64,000 nt of DNA from Sycon ciliatum (GCF_964019385.1 NC_088643.1:81982881-82046880), one strand, 5' to 3'; positions 1 through 18,247 are shown, numbered from the stretch's first letter. Translations and numbers: made by a program. Notes: generated by a model not told the origin, from the letters alone.

Positions 1-1213
1 TACCGCCCTGCCAGGAAGGTTACGAAACTGTTCCAGCTGCTGACGCCTGCGAATGCCAGTCTTGTCGACCACGCCAAGGTAAAAAAAAAAAAAGAAGCTG
101 AAAACCTTTGTCTGGATTATGCCGTTCGTTTCGAGTTTCCTAAAGAGCGTGCATGTCCACCCAATGGTCCTGCCAGACTGAGACACCATACAACTGTAGA
201 TAGGTGAAGTACACCACAGGAGCAACACTTCATACTGATGAATTGTGGCATCGACAGCTGCATGAAGTCGAGGTACCGTAAAAGCCTGTGTATAGACCCA
301 GGGCGTATAGAATAGCAGCCTCGATTTCCTGGGCGTATACAAGAGCACGGGCGTTATTTTGGAACCGGGCGTATACTTGGAATAGGGATAGCAGTAAGTA
401 TTGGGTATCATTACCTGTACATGTACTGGTGTTTCCGGCATACCTGGGCGTATACATGGCCGTGGGCGCTATTTTGAAACAAAAGTGTTGACTTCCCCTG
501 ACTGGGCGTGTAGGCGTTATTGTGAGTGGGCGTATACAGGGGCTTTTACGGTAGTAGCGTTCAGTAGCCGAGGCACGCCAACACAGAACAGCCTGATTCT
601 CATCTATTCCAAACTGATCTCTGTCTAATCTAGAATGTACTTGGCGAGCCCGTACATTCAAATGTATAAAAATGTCAATGGAAGAAACAATACTGAGACG
701 ATATCAATGGTAAAAGGCACCGTACAACAATGATTGCCATCGGACCATGTTGTCTATTCAGAGACCCAAAGTGGTGTCAGATAAATACCTTTACCAAAGT
801 GGTGTCAGATAACTACCTTTACCAAAGTGGTGTCAGATTACTACCTTTACCAAAGTGGTGTCAGATTACTACCTTTCAAATCCCTTACTATACATACATT
901 ACCACCTGAACTTTAACCTCAGTCATGTGTTAGTGGTATCCCGGGTGTTAGCGGCCACCGCGTGAGTTCTCTGGGGAACGAAGACAACAATTTACTGTTT
1001 ATGTTGTATGTTTTCTGGCTCTCTGTAGAGGTGAGATGCCCGCCATTCCAATCCGTCCAGCCTGGCCTGGGAGTGCAGATGAACAGTAATAGGGTCGGTG
1101 CTGTTGCCAGGTTCAGCTGCGCACGATTCTACGGCCTATTGGGCTCTGAAGAGCGTGTGTGCCAAGCCAACGGGCAATGGGATGGAGAAGAAACCAGATG
1201 TGTCCCTACATAA
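1..1213 (+). CDS. 3' end of a sushi (CCP) domain protein, two exons seen
   Basis: Two exons join cleanly. The first runs from the window edge to 78 and ends at AAG|GTAAAA after a cysteine-rich stretch (PPCQEGYE...ACECQSC) that looks EGF-like or CCP-like. The second starts at 1029 after CTCTCTGTAG and ends with TAA at 1211-1213. The intron is phase 1 on both sides, as is usual for sushi modules, and the joined codon is GAG. The last exon encodes one sushi/CCP module: the first Cys in RCPPFQ, a middle Cys in ARFSCARF, then VCQANGQWDGEETRC, with the typical Gly-x-Trp and final Cys. Sushi modules mediate protein-protein contacts outside the cell, in complement-like, adhesion and receptor proteins. 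The chain ends right after this module with no membrane segment, so this end at least is soluble. The rest of the gene lies to the left of the window. Confidence 0.72.
274..553. mobile_element. TA-flanked MITE with TACCGTAAAAGCC ends, in the sushi-gene intron
   Basis: TACCGTAAAAGCC at the left end is matched by its exact reverse complement at 541-553. Imperfect pairing continues for about 28 bp, including GGGCGTATA on both arms. GGGCGTATAC recurs several times inside in both orientations. The outermost TA on each side can be read as the target duplication. No transposase frame is present, so it is non-autonomous. Confidence 0.6.
767..876. repeat. 28-bp tandem repeat, four copies
   Basis: Four head-to-tail copies of a 28-bp unit begin with CAAAGTGGTGTCAGAT at 767, 795, 823 and 851. 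They differ by one or two bases. The array lies in the intron of the sushi-domain gene. Confidence 0.9.
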
Positions 1214-2153
1214 GCGTCACACCGTACCTTCAAATCAACTCGGATCTTCTTTTCACATGCCACGAAAGATTTGTATGAATAGCCAGTCACGGTGTGACGT
1301 TCATTTCATGTTACGTTGTATGTAATCCATGCACTGTCATGTGAGTGTTGCACAGATACATCCTGCATGTGCACGTCACTGTGGAACATGTGATCATGCT
1401 ATACCTTCTGTGCTGCTTTCCGCCATGGGTGCATATCTGAAATACTTCTCCTGCAATTAATGTCAGTTCTCTCATCTCTGCACTGTCTATATCCTGAAAC
1501 AATCCCCTTGCTCGCTGCTCTCAAGCTCCTACTTCAAACCAGCTGCTACACTCCCCATCTAGTCCAGATATCTTCTCTCCAGTATGTTATGATGTACTTC
1601 TACCATAGCATCACCTTCTTTATCCTTCCCCTTGGGTCCCATTTTGGAACATCATGTTGAATCTGTTTTATCCGTTCGGTGTGCCTCTGGCGTCTTTTGA
1701 AACTTGAAAATGTACTCTGACAAAATATACTCTGACATTATCTTGGTTGGTGTGAACTGCCTCTATTGTGCCTGGGACTTGCACATTGGTGCAGGCCTTG
1801 CACTCAGTGATTAATAGTTGAAACTAACTTGAATAAGTGGCAAGACTTTGTGCCACCTTCCGGTTCCGGTCCAACGGACACAATGATTATAATAATATTA
1901 CGAGTAAACAATCATTCCGAATCACGGTAGTGATAGAATAATACCAAGCAGAAGATCACGTACTTGAATACAAGCATAATTTAGATCTACTGCATAATGG
2001 TGTCAGTCCGACTGAGTGTACATGAGAAGAGAGGCTACTCAATGTACAGTAACAGTGTCCGCAACAGCTGGGGCTCGGCTAATGTTCAAAAAGTCATCCG
2101 ATTCCAAGACTGTCCAACCATCAGGCTAAGAAACTGGCCGCCAGTTTTAAAAA
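1214..2153. other. No gene seen
   Basis: This stretch follows the stop of the sushi gene and should include its 3' UTR. I see no convincing exon, no clear poly(A) signal and no repeat boundary. Confidence 0.5.
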
Positions 2154-2507
2154 CTCCATTACAGCCATTTGCACACAACTCCATTACAGCCATTTGCACA
2201 CAACTCCATTACAGCCATTTGCACACAACTCCATTACAGCCATTTGCACACAACTCCATTACAGCCATTTGCACACAACTCCATTACAGCCATTTGCACA
2301 CAACTCCATTACAGCCATTTGCACACAACTCCATAACAGCCATTTGCACACAACTTCATTTCATCCCGTGATTACAAGGATTCCCAAACTCCATTGCAGC
2401 CATTTGCAAGGATTCGCAACTGTTCATTCCAGCCATCTGCATCTGCAAGGATTCCCAAAACTCCATTCCAACCATTTACAAGGATTCACAAACTCCTTTG
2501 CAGCCAT
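2154..2507. repeat. 25-bp minisatellite with degenerate tail
   Basis: Eight near-perfect copies of a 25-bp unit (CTCCATTACAGCCATTTGCA plus CACAA) run from 2154 to 2353 at exactly 25-bp spacing. Degenerate copies follow to about 2507, where GGATTC variants replace part of the unit. Reading frames through it are repeat artefacts. Confidence 0.9.
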
Positions 2508-3460
2508 TGTGAATTAGTGATTATAGTTTAGTCCAATACATGTAATGTTACGGTAACAGTTACAGAGGGTTAAAAAGCAACGGTGGTGCAGTACGATGAT
2601 GACATTACAACAGGCATGCATGAGTGTATTCTGAAGAGAACTGATATACCTCAATTCTTCGTATTCCCGGCAATTGGGATTGGGAGTGTTCCGTTTAGCT
2701 AAGAGCCCAGTGCATGTTGCAGAAGTAAAGTCTCTTCCACAGGTTGAGATTTCTCTTCTACAGCCCGTGCATTGCGCAAATCGTAACAAACCACGTATGG
2801 AAGCATACATGTAAGTGCACCAACATGTAATTCAAGTGCTTGTAAATCAAGTGGCAACACAAAAAGAAAACATTCATGTAGAAGAGGCAACAGAAATATA
2901 GCGTGGTATTGGCAACGCATGGCAGCTGGTCACAAACCTCCGATTCCGGCGTTTGTAGGATGCTGGTGACTCTCTGCACCAGTGAAGCAAAATACAGTAA
3001 TATAAAGGAGGATGCTTCACAGCTGACCAGTAACTACGAAGTATGGCTTTAAAAACATTTCCCGATATTAAATCATGGATTTTCAATATAGCTCTTCTGA
3101 GACGAAAAAATGCAGAATATATATTGCGTATTACAAGTAGCATTTAGCAGTTCAAAGTATACAGTCATGTATGTTTAATGGTGTAGCATATGATCACAGG
3201 TGCTCTACAGCTCAAGCTCAAACTCTGGGAAATGTTTATCCTCCCACAAACCATGCAAACATGGTGTCGGCAAGTAGAATAAAGGAAATTATAGGTAATC
3301 TGTGGTAGAGGCTAGACTGAGAATTGTATGTTTATCACGAACTCCAATAGGCTGTTGCGATAGCTAGATTTTCTTCTGACACCATGACCTGATGACAGCC
3401 GATATGGTACTGCAGTAGCTAGCTAGCTCTACATGTAGTCAGATGCCGGTCATACCATAC
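2508..3460. other. No gene seen
   Basis: No exon with good codon content and splice sites was found. Downstream exons of the minus-strand gene whose first exon is at 3461-3935 could lie here, but none can be supported. Confidence 0.4.
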
Positions 3461-3935
3461 CAGGTACGGGTCCGTCCTTGTCAGCGTCGGGGTCATTTGG
3501 ATCAAAGGTCACGACTGTGGTACTCGAGGGCTCTGTGGCATCCACAACATCTCCCCCTCCTGCTCCACCTCCACCACCACCACCACCACCACCAGAATCT
3601 GGTTCGTTGCCGCCATTGGTCATTGTTGTGGGTGCTGGAGGGACCATAGCTGTTACGATGTTAGGAGGACCAGAATCGCTCTCCGAGTCTGAATCCTGGG
3701 ATTCGTCCTCGTCGGAGCTACTGCTGCTTGATGACAGACTTTCCTCGCTGCTATCCGACGTTGAATCGTCGTCTTCACTACTTCTGGCCAGGCGTGATCC
3801 AACAGCGCTTGGGTCTTTCTCAAAGACTTGCGACTCATGGCGAAGAGGTTCGATACTGCGGGATGATACTCGGATGGTCAGTGCGCAAACAACTCCCAAA
3901 AGCACTGCAAGCACTGTAACACGAGAATTCGCCAT
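3461..3935 (-). CDS. Putative first coding exon of a secreted acidic Ser/Asp-rich protein
   Basis: The frame opens with ATG at 3935 (an upstream TTG in the same frame is less likely). It starts MANSRVTVLAVLLGVVCALT, a good signal peptide: positive N-terminus, hydrophobic core, small residues after it. The mature part is low complexity: an acidic Ser/Asp/Glu block (SSEDDDSTSDSSEE and similar), a Pro/Thr stretch, a run of ten glycines, and a Thr/Asp-rich end with DPNDPDADKDG. A donor CCTG|GTATGG (phase 1) fits an exon end at 3461; read through, the frame stops at 3450. Such composition occurs in secreted calcium-binding or matrix proteins and in stalk regions, but no family is recognised. The reverse strand is also open because of the repeats, so composition alone is weak proof. 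The signal peptide is the main support. Confidence 0.5.
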
Positions 3936-5881
3936 CGCTGAAAACAATCTGAATAAAATCAGTGGTGTTGTTCAAACAAGGTGTGAACCAGAGGAGCAAT
4001 AATTCCTCGTGCTGCTCGTAACGCAAGCAGGGTTAGCAATGGGCGAGCACGAAATCAACCAACACCTTTTTGTATGGCAAGTGTTCGAACATTAGGTCGT
4101 GTTCCTCTTCCATTCTTATGTCAACGAGCTGTGTTTAGATGCCAACCCCAAACCCGAATCAATCATCACCGCCTAGCAGTAGCCGCCCATGACCTTTTCA
4201 AGACTGTACAATGCAGGACTGTAGTCGTAGAATTGCATCCGCGCTAAGCTCTACTGGGTAGCAGTTAGTTAGTTGGAATGCTAGTAAAGCCTCTTGTATG
4301 GGCAAAATGGGTAGTAGTACTAGTAGTACAATGTACACGTAGTAGGTTTGCAGTGCTATTCAAGAAGGCGCAATGCGGTAGTGAAGTGAACACCTGGCCA
4401 GTAAAACTGAAAGCAAATTGCGAAAGACGTGTTGACAGGCGCGAGCAAAACAAACAGTTGTTTACACATCGGAGCGCGCACAAGTCCTGCATGGCAGCCT
4501 AGCCTAGCCTTTAGTGGAGCTCCTGTAAGTCCTCAAAGTCAAAGCAAATCTACACAATCACACATCACTTATTCATCACCAGGTCTACGCAGCGATTCGC
4601 ACCCTGATCGAGGCCTGAATAGCCTGCGTCCAAACTGACGGCCGCCTCTTGACGTAATTAACAGGTTTCCGCGGCAGAGTGGCAGTGAAGCATGGCCAAC
4701 CCAGCCACGACGGACATTGTCCTGTCATGATGAAAGAACGACGTTGCTTCAACCGATAATCGATGCTACCGGGCCAGTCCAATGGTGGACTTCCGGTTCC
4801 TGCCTCGACAACAAGGAATGGGTTCTGACTCGTTCAGATCATGGCATCCCTGTGATCGTGTTCGACAGTAGCATATGGTCCCCAAGGCAATGGCTAGACT
4901 AGAGGCTGAGTTGTGAGAGTCTATGCCGCTCCCCAAACTTACTTACCATTGCCTGCCGTACTTGTTTAAAGTGTGGGGTGTGCTAGGAGATATACCACTC
5001 GAGTATGTCAACAGCAGAGATTCGTGAAAAGCCGGTATCATCTTTACAACTCCCTCGTCAACAACATGGTCTCGTCCAGGGAGCCCTACACATACGGTAT
5101 GTGTGGAGCTCCCTGGTCTCGTCTTCACCGAGGTCGCATGAATTGTCTCAGGGGGCGATCCTACCGCAGACGGCTTCGAAGATCTCGCTCGGGCACAACC
5201 ACTACACACAGTCATATAGAATCCACGCCACCCACTTGCAAGTGGCCATCAGGGTATTTATAGTACCAAATCTTTATAAACACTTTCCAAATGCAAGAAG
5301 ACCTTATTAGGGCACGACTCATCGACTGACCTAAAGAAACACAGTGAATATGCAGCAACAACTATAACTGAGACACGCATACGCAGTGGAATGCGCATCG
5401 CCATCTGGTCATGGTATCCACAATTCACATGTGGGCAGTGGTTTCGACGTATTGCGATCACACATCACACACTAGGAAGTTTTGGTGATGAGGCAAAGGT
5501 GACATGTACTGTGTCTGTGGGTCTTAGCTGACAAGGAGACGCATGTACAGAAGACAGGTTTTATTCAGAAACATCACAGTTTCATGTACTTTGTTTATGC
5601 ATTGCGGTTCATGTCATGATGCCTATGAAGTCGTTGACTACGATAGTGTGGTGTGCATCATTGGCGGTATTGCATGTGGAAGCAGAGATTTAGACAATTA
5701 TTGAGAGCCTAGCTCAGGCAACGCTGAGGGAAGGGTAGATCAAACAAGAGGAGCTAGGTCCATGACTGTCTGTATGCATTGCATGCATGTACATGTACAT
5801 GTACTTGCAATCTGTGATCGTTTGTGTACATGACAGCGTAATGATTGTGTCAGAAGTCTCCTTCTGAAGTTCTGTACTTAC
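3936..5881. other. No supported gene
   Basis: Several frames are open on both strands, but none shows recognisable domains or paired splice sites. A good acceptor (TTCACTGTGTTTCTTTAG on the minus strand, near 5330) is present, but no donor in the right phase was found for it. A short hairpin is listed separately at 5076-5116. Confidence 0.4.
5076..5116. repeat. Short foldback hairpin with CCAGGGAG arms
   Basis: The sequence reads CCAGGGAGCCCTACACATAC, then a palindromic centre, then its near-perfect reverse complement ending CTCCCTGG. A closely similar hairpin is at 11403-11442. A third with related outer arms is at 11877-11908. Confidence 0.7.
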
Positions 5882-6013
5882 CACATAGTGATTAGTATTG
5901 CTATCATGTAGTATGGCTAACCTGTTGCTAGCCTGTACGACTGTTGGCAGTAGTGAATATTGCAAGCTACATGTAGTGGAGCTGACTACTAGTACTAGTA
6001 CTAGTACCGCCAT
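5882..6013 (-). CDS. Possible signal-peptide exon, weak
   Basis: ATG at 6013 opens a 44-codon frame starting MAVLVLVLVVSSTTC. It ends at a strong donor (TATGTG|GTAAGTAC) in phase 0. The start resembles a signal peptide, but the VLVLVL run comes from a simple CTAGTA repeat, so it may be accidental. No matching acceptor exon was found to the left. Confidence 0.22.
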
Positions 6014-7151
6014 GTTCACACGCCAGTGCTCAAATAAGCCTCTTAGTCTCACTGTCTTAGCCAGTCAAAGAACATACATGCCTGTGGAAATTATATGACT
6101 CTCGCCTGCCCGCCGTATCCATCTCGGGCGCCAGTCCCTCTGTTTCTCGTGCAGACTGACATTGGAGCTGCCAGTAATCACCTGATCACTGCCCCTACTG
6201 CCTGTACTGGCCTTGTACGTATATTGTTAGATTGACAGCATGAAACAAGGTGGAGGACACTGTGTTCGGAAACAGTGACCTTACTACAACCTTCCGCGGT
6301 TGGCAGAGCCCCGGTCCCTGCGGACCATTTGAACCATATGGGTGCCGCACCCGGTTCTGACCCTCATTATGCTAGGGCGGTAGGAGACTACTACTGACGT
6401 CCGTCGTGTATTCTTTGATCGCTCCTGGATGTCGTCCTGGTAGTCATGTAGCTACTTCAACCTCAACTTCTTTTCTTCCAGCTACTAGTAAGTAACTTCT
6501 GCCCATGGCGTCCTTCTCTCAGCTCGTCAGCTAGCTGTCAGCAGGTACTGCCACCACCATGACACTGTCGCGAGCCTTACTACTAGGAGATTCTACTTGT
6601 CTTTGTAGCTAGGTTAGCCTTGTCGCTGTATCAGCTGTACCAACTGCTTCAAGTGCTTGGTACGTAGATCTACCGCATACCGGTCCATGCCCATGCCCAT
6701 GGACATGATCACACTCGGGACTTCCCTTCGCCTTCGGCCAGCGCATGTCGCTAGGTGGGGTTGCCATGGACGTGACGTGACGCTGCGCGACGCGACACAT
6801 GAACGCGATATGAGTGGAAACAGCCCCTTTCTGCTGCTCACGCGCTATCTCGGTGTATGGTGCACCGGTACCGGTGGAGTACTCTCCATACAAAAATGTG
6901 CAAGGAGGATGTAGATTTACACTTGACACGAAGTCAGTACACAACCCAAACATTCTGCTATAAAAATGCAATCACTCTGAAAGATAAACACCGCCTATCA
7001 CTAGTATCAGTATTTGCAGCGAGACATTCACTGGCTTGCGTTCCCATTAGATCTGGCAGTAGGGAGATAGTGCAAAGCCTGTGGTGGATAGTTGGTCCCC
7101 AGTACTTTCTCCGCAGCACCTAAATCTACCTCGAAGTATCGTGCAAGAAGG
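6014..7151. other. No gene seen; upstream region of the CIMIP2-like gene
   Basis: This stretch should contain the promoter of the gene that starts at 7152. I see no TATA box or other site I could defend and no coding exon. Confidence 0.4.
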
Positions 7152-10100
7152 ATGAGCATCAAAAACCAACTAACGACCGATGAGCCCCACCATATCCCGG
7201 GGTAAGTACACACCAAGCCGGTCCACCAGTAATAGTTCTGCCCAATAGAACGGCCTACCTGTAAGGCTGTATGGCACGGTACTCTTGTGACTTCGGAGCT
7301 GTGCTTACGACTGTAGCCTCCCGTCGTACTTCAACGTACAACAGCACTTCTTCTGGCAGTGGTGTGGGTGCAATGGGAATATAATGGGATGATTGCTATC
7401 CCCTTGGTGGCCAGCAATAAATATTAATATCCCTAAAGTGCTACAGCAGTGGCACTAGTCGCTGAGTGTTCCTACAATGCTCCTCAGAACAAACATGCAC
7501 GGTTTGAATCCAGGCGGATCCCGCAAGCACCTAAATCTTTTGCCAGAATAGCACAATACACAAACAATTTCCAAACTTCCTCTAACAGCTAACTTACATG
7601 ATACATACATGTATGTGCGTTCAATGCCGGTTTAGATATAATGGGTATTGCCCTCAACGGAAGTACCGGTATTCCGATACGTACGGCACCACAACTCACA
7701 AACTGCTAGCCAATCCCGACGAGAGCACGGCCCACTCGGAACAGCCCATTTTGCGTGACATCTTTCCACCTAGCCAGCTGACCGAACAGGGAATACCTGA
7801 TCTGGAAGCGTTCGAAGAAGCCGAGGCCAGTGCAACGATCGAGCGCCGATGGCAATCACATGGAGATCAGAAACTGCTAGACCCAGTCGTACCTGGATAC
7901 CAAGGTATGAACGTATGTGTACTTGAAAAGAAGTATGAAATTGGTGAAGTTTGAGAGGTGAGAATATGTGCTCTTGCAGACTATGTCGAGTTAATTGGCA
8001 TACTGTTTAACAATACACACTACAAACGAAGTTCACGACTTAACATGGCGTCATACACGACTACTTGAGATACTATCTGTTATAGAGTTACACATAGGTT
8101 TGGACTTCTAATCTGCTCACTTGTAGGTGGCACACACCGCATTTTGGGTTGGTTGGTTCTAACTTAATATTTCAGTTCATTGCCACAACAGTACAAATAT
8201 CAAGAGGGACGAACGAAAAGAGAAAGTTGTTGGTGAAGAGAGGACCGAAATCGTCATTATGCATGAGAAAATTCAGACTTATCATAATTATGTCAACATG
8301 TTACATCTAAGTACATGAAGTAGATACATGTACCGTATTTTTCCGGTTGTAAGTCGACCTTTTGCGACTTAAAATAGAAGGAGAAAGGGTGGGGGTCGAC
8401 TTACAACCGGGATTCGACTTATAACCAGGAACTATCAGTATCTTACAAAAAATGACCAGCACTGCATGCACGAGTGCACCATGTTTATACATTTTTGCCA
8501 GTTTATTGGCCTTTTTCAAGGATTGGGACGTTATATCCTCCAATAAGGAATGTTTACATGATTTGTTGATGTGTTCGTAGCAGGAGGTGGTTAGTAGTGC
8601 TTCTTTGGGTGAAAACTTTGAAACGCAGAATTGACACCTCCAGATAGGGGGTCGACTTATAACCGGGGTGGACTTACAACCGGTAAAATACGGTACTAGT
8701 ATCATTCTTATCTTCGTTGGTCACGTATGGGTTCTATATTCCTTCTCTCTCCTGATAGGCTTCATACCCAAACGTCAAAACCATCATTTTGGACGAACCA
8801 ATGCCAAGGTGTGCCGTGCATCGATTGCACACTTTCAGAACAGACAGAACGAGACACTGGGCTACCAGAGCAGCCTCTTGAACGACACATTGAAGCAGCC
8901 CCGTCACCGCCGCCATCACACCGCTCCACCGTTTATCTCCAAGGTATGGATCAAGGTCACATACAAATCAATGTGAAATGCTCTCTTTGTAAAATTACAT
9001 GGGGCTTTCACTGCGAATGTGAGCTCTGTAGAGTGGGACGACACTTCAAAAATGATGGTTCTAGAGCATCCAGTCATTGAAAAGAATTTGTATTCGACGC
9101 CTGTTCAAACTGATTGTTCACATCACAAAACTATTAAAATTCAGTTTCTATTATAAGATCATTGGACAACATGTTGTCTGATGGACGTTGATGGATGCAC
9201 ACATCTTGAAACTCAGTGTCCAGAGTTGTACACTATCTCTCAACTACAGCTGTATCATCCTGGTGGCAATCAAATCTACCAACTGTTACCGGGTTCATAA
9301 CTATTTTATCATTGTTGTCCAGGATGCTCCTCTGCCCACGATGACCACCTTCACAATGCCAAAAGGTGCGGACCTAAGGTATTTCAAGGCGGGGTATGAT
9401 GGCTTTGTTCCTCGCTGGAGAAATCATCAATATGCGAACACTTTCCAGGTGGGTGTGTTGGGATGGTGAGATAATCATATTGTTGGTATCTTCTGTGCCA
9501 ATTGCATGCCGAAGCAAAACCAGAATAGGTTGCAATACTTACCCCCGACGTGTAGGACATGATTATGCACGTCTTCCAAAACCATGTTGTCCAGAACGCT
9601 GCATGCCAGTCACCACACACGCACAAAATGGCTTTGCAGAAGTGTCCTTTTAGTTATTGCTGGACCGATTCTACGGTGTTGCTATGCGACTGAAAGAGTC
9701 AATGTCTTCATTTCCCTGGATATTCGTCACAGGTTGGATCAAGAACAGCCATCGATGAGTTTGAACACGAAAACAACATGCGTGACACACGCCGTGACAT
9801 GCCCGTACGTCCCATGAGCGTCAAGGAACCAACACCAAGGATGCCGGTTGTTCCTCGAACCGACTACAGTGCGCCACTGTACGCCCGGGACAACGGGATC
9901 GTGCCAAAATACACCGGACATGTTCCTGGTGAGTGTGCTTTTTGCGGGGGGGGGGGGGGGGGGGGGGTCTGTATGATGATGCTCCCTTCTTTTCCTGACT
10001 AGCTGCTTTTAAGTTAACAAACAGTGGAAGCTTTCAGTGTCGACATCTCACTGAATTGTTTATTGTAGTCAATGCTTATTAGCAAAGAAAGTGTCGCGCT

Positions 10101-10615
10101 TCCTGCCCATGTCGCAACATCTTAGCTCCTGATGATTGTTAGCTTTTAGCAAACGAAGCTTCATAGTTTGACTGACAAAAAGAAGTGCCTTTATGGTCAA
10201 ATTGAATCTGAGACTCTGAGGGTTGCAGGTGAAAAATGGTGCCACTCTGTTCAGTCTGTTGTGACTGAGGCCTTGGATGGTGTGAATTGGCTGTTTCTCC
10301 TTGTGTCTACCTCTCGTGAGCACCTTTTCAAGTTTCTGGATTATAGTGTTCAAAACTTGCTCTTAAATCTGACTCTAGTGACCACACCACTGTGAATATG
10401 AATCCTAGGTCTTAAAGATAACAAAATACGAATCATGTGAGCAAGCGTGCCACTGTGCAGTGGCTGGTGCTTGAAATCTAATACCGCTCCTACTTCTGGT
10501 CGTTGGCGCTTGTTTGTTTTTTTAATCCATAGGCTACCGATACAAGTACGGGCGAACATACGGTGCAACCACATCCACGACACTACCACCAATCGAAACT
10601 GATGTCTCTGTGTAA
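7152..10615 (+). CDS. CIMIP2: CIMIP2/FAM166-family ciliary microtubule inner protein, complete, six exons
   Basis: Exons: 7152-7201, 7636-7904, 8759-8943, 9323-9448, 9733-9928, 10533-10615. All introns are GT-AG and all phases agree, giving a 302-residue protein. ATG at 7152 gives MSIKNQLTTDEPHHIPG, which leads straight into the family signature GYNGYCPQRKYRYSDTYG (residues 17 onward). Related units follow: GYQGFIPKRQNHHFGRT near 104, GYDGFVPRWRNHQYANTF near 192 and YTGHVPGYRYKYGRTYG near 270. This spaced G-Y-x-G-x-x-P-(x)n-G/Y-x-T pattern is typical of FAM166/CIMIP2 proteins, which bind inside axonemal doublet microtubules of motile cilia and flagella. The total length is close to that of vertebrate members. 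Intron 2 holds a 366-bp MITE ending 63 bp before exon 3, and intron 5 starts near a long poly-G run (9945-9967). The paralogue (2A, 2B or 2C) cannot be told from sequence alone. Confidence 0.88.
8330..8695. mobile_element. TA-flanked MITE with CCGTATTTTTCCGG ends
   Basis: The left end TACCGTATTTTTCCGGTTGT pairs with the right end ACAACCGGTAAAATACGGTA, with TA as the likely target duplication. Just inside, GTAAGTCGAC and its complement appear on both arms and are repeated near 8398-8425. It has no transposase frame. It lies in intron 2 of the CIMIP2-like gene and shares its outer ends with elements at 33716-34214 and 54394-54652, but not its interior. Confidence 0.75.
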
Positions 10616-11484
10616 ATGCGGTCTGCCTGAAAGAAACCTCGCATTGTGCCCATCACAGCTATATGGCTCCCGTGGCTTTAGTGAGGCTCATTGTCACTGT
10701 CTTCCCAATGTCGCATGATGTCTGCATCAATTCAAGGAGACCAGTCTAGTGCTCAAACAATAGTCAATTCGTCTAATATCAAGGTTTTGAATCCATACCG
10801 CGTGCTCTGAACTTGTGACAGAAGTCATTCCCAAGTCATTTTCGAACTGATAATCCCCTTCACGATTATTTGGTCTGCACTATTGCCAAGCCGTACTTCA
10901 GGTCTTGACTAGAACTGTGGCATGTAGTGCCAGACTTTTGTTTGCATTTGAGCATATCTTATATGCAGCGTTGTGTCCAGATGATCACGGTTTCTTGTGT
11001 GTGGCTATAGCCCAGACTGATTTACCATGTGAATCTCGACTAAGATCTATTCGTCAGCATAGCATGCCCCCGGGTCGCATGATTCAGTGCAAAGTCATTG
11101 ATTGCCATGCCGCGCCAGTAGACTACGTTATTGTCACAATATTGTGTCTTGATCATGACCGCTTCAAATTCTGTAGCTTTCCATCAGAACGCATGAGACT
11201 GGTGTAGTCCTCAGTCTGGAATATCAGCCCTAGTAATCGGCGCATGTGCAATTTACATGTACAAGACCTGTACATTGTAACTTGGTAAGTCTAAGATGCT
11301 TTGTTCTACGACACGGCAGTGACTCAGAGTGAGACTGTAGTTCTCACCAAAATTGTCTTGGCTTCCGCTGTTCTGTGGCACACTCGGATGCTGGATCATG
11401 AGCAGGGAGCCCTACACATACCGGTATGTGTGGGGCTTCCTGATCATGGTACATCATGGTACTAGACTGTTTGCCATGACTGTC
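10616..11484. other. 3' flank of CIMIP2-like gene; no further gene
   Basis: The stretch should include the 3' UTR of the gene ending at 10615. An open frame at 10905-11207 has no domain, splice or composition support and is taken as chance. Confidence 0.4.
11403..11442. repeat. Short foldback hairpin, second copy
   Basis: CAGGGAGCCCTACACATACC and its near reverse complement form a tight palindrome centred on CCGG. The arms match the hairpin at 5076-5116 almost base for base, while the flanks are unrelated. It therefore looks like a dispersed mobile hairpin. Confidence 0.7.
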
Positions 11485-11680
11485 CAGGGGCGTCGGAAGG
11501 TATTTTAGTGTGGTACGGTCAGCCATCTGAAGTACAATTGACTCGTGGGGGAGTGGTGGCTGAGCCGAAAATTTTGGAATTTTAGATCCCAGATCAGTGT
11601 ATTTTGTTGTCTCACGGGTATCTGGGGCAAAAAGTGGTACGGTCAATACCGTAATGACCGTACCGTGTGCGACGCCCCTG
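11485..11680. mobile_element. 196-bp MITE with CAGGGGCGTCG ends
   Basis: CAGGGGCGTCGG at the left pairs with GCGACGCCCCTG at the right, and GTGGTACGGTCA pairs with TGACCGTACC inside. CTGTC flanks both ends and may be a 5-bp target duplication. It has no coding capacity. Similar CAGGGGCG ends occur in hAT-like elements, but the superfamily is not certain. Confidence 0.6.
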
Positions 11681-11876
11681 CTGTCAATGCTCGAGCTCCC
11701 CGTTGCCGGCCGGTAGCTGCATCTGACATTCCAGGGTTATGTCCCAATGGACAACCATTCTATAGTGCAACTTTTCCCAGGGAGTCATAGGTTAACCCTG
11801 TTTGGGCTCTTCTTGCCTCCCCACACCCAAACAACAAGACATGGCTGGCATGAATCCGGTCGGCTTTAGTTTAGAG

Positions 11877-11908
11877 CAGGGAGTAGTATTGTACTACTTT
11901 ACTCCCTG
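11877..11908. repeat. Short foldback hairpin, third member
   Basis: CAGGGAGTAGTATTGTACTA continues into ACTCCCTG to form a palindrome upstream of GNL2. It shares the CAGGGAG outer arms with the other two hairpins but not their centre. Confidence 0.55.
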
Positions 11909-12158
11909 GTCTAGAGAAATAGGGTGCGCTACTTGATTGTCGACGAAATTCGCTCGGCGAACTGTTATCAGAATAGTGACGTCATTCAATCACAAGAAAA
12001 ACGTGGCGGTGCATGAGTTGCACGCATTTTTTCATGCGGAATCGATCTTCTCCTCGAATGAAGTCTGTTTTGTTTCTTTGACCGTGTGTTCCTTCCATTC
12101 TTCGTCAGAGTTCTCCCCGCTTTTACTTGTTTACGGCCGTGAGGCCTTGGCTACTGCG

Positions 12159-18247
<6,089 letters not shown>

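Noticed and set aside
780..876. Possible CRISPR-like array
   Set aside because: The 28-bp units are head-to-tail without spacers, and the genome is eukaryotic.
1997..2517. Plus-strand frames with repeated TPLQPFAHNS-type peptide
   Set aside because: The repeat peptide comes from a 25-bp minisatellite, which is not a multiple of three, so the frame changes with every copy and no gene context is present.
3478..4002. Plus-strand frame opposite the acidic secreted exon
   Set aside because: It is a shadow: the poly-Pro and Ser/Leu runs are the reverse of Gly and Ser/Asp repeats, whereas the minus strand has a signal peptide.
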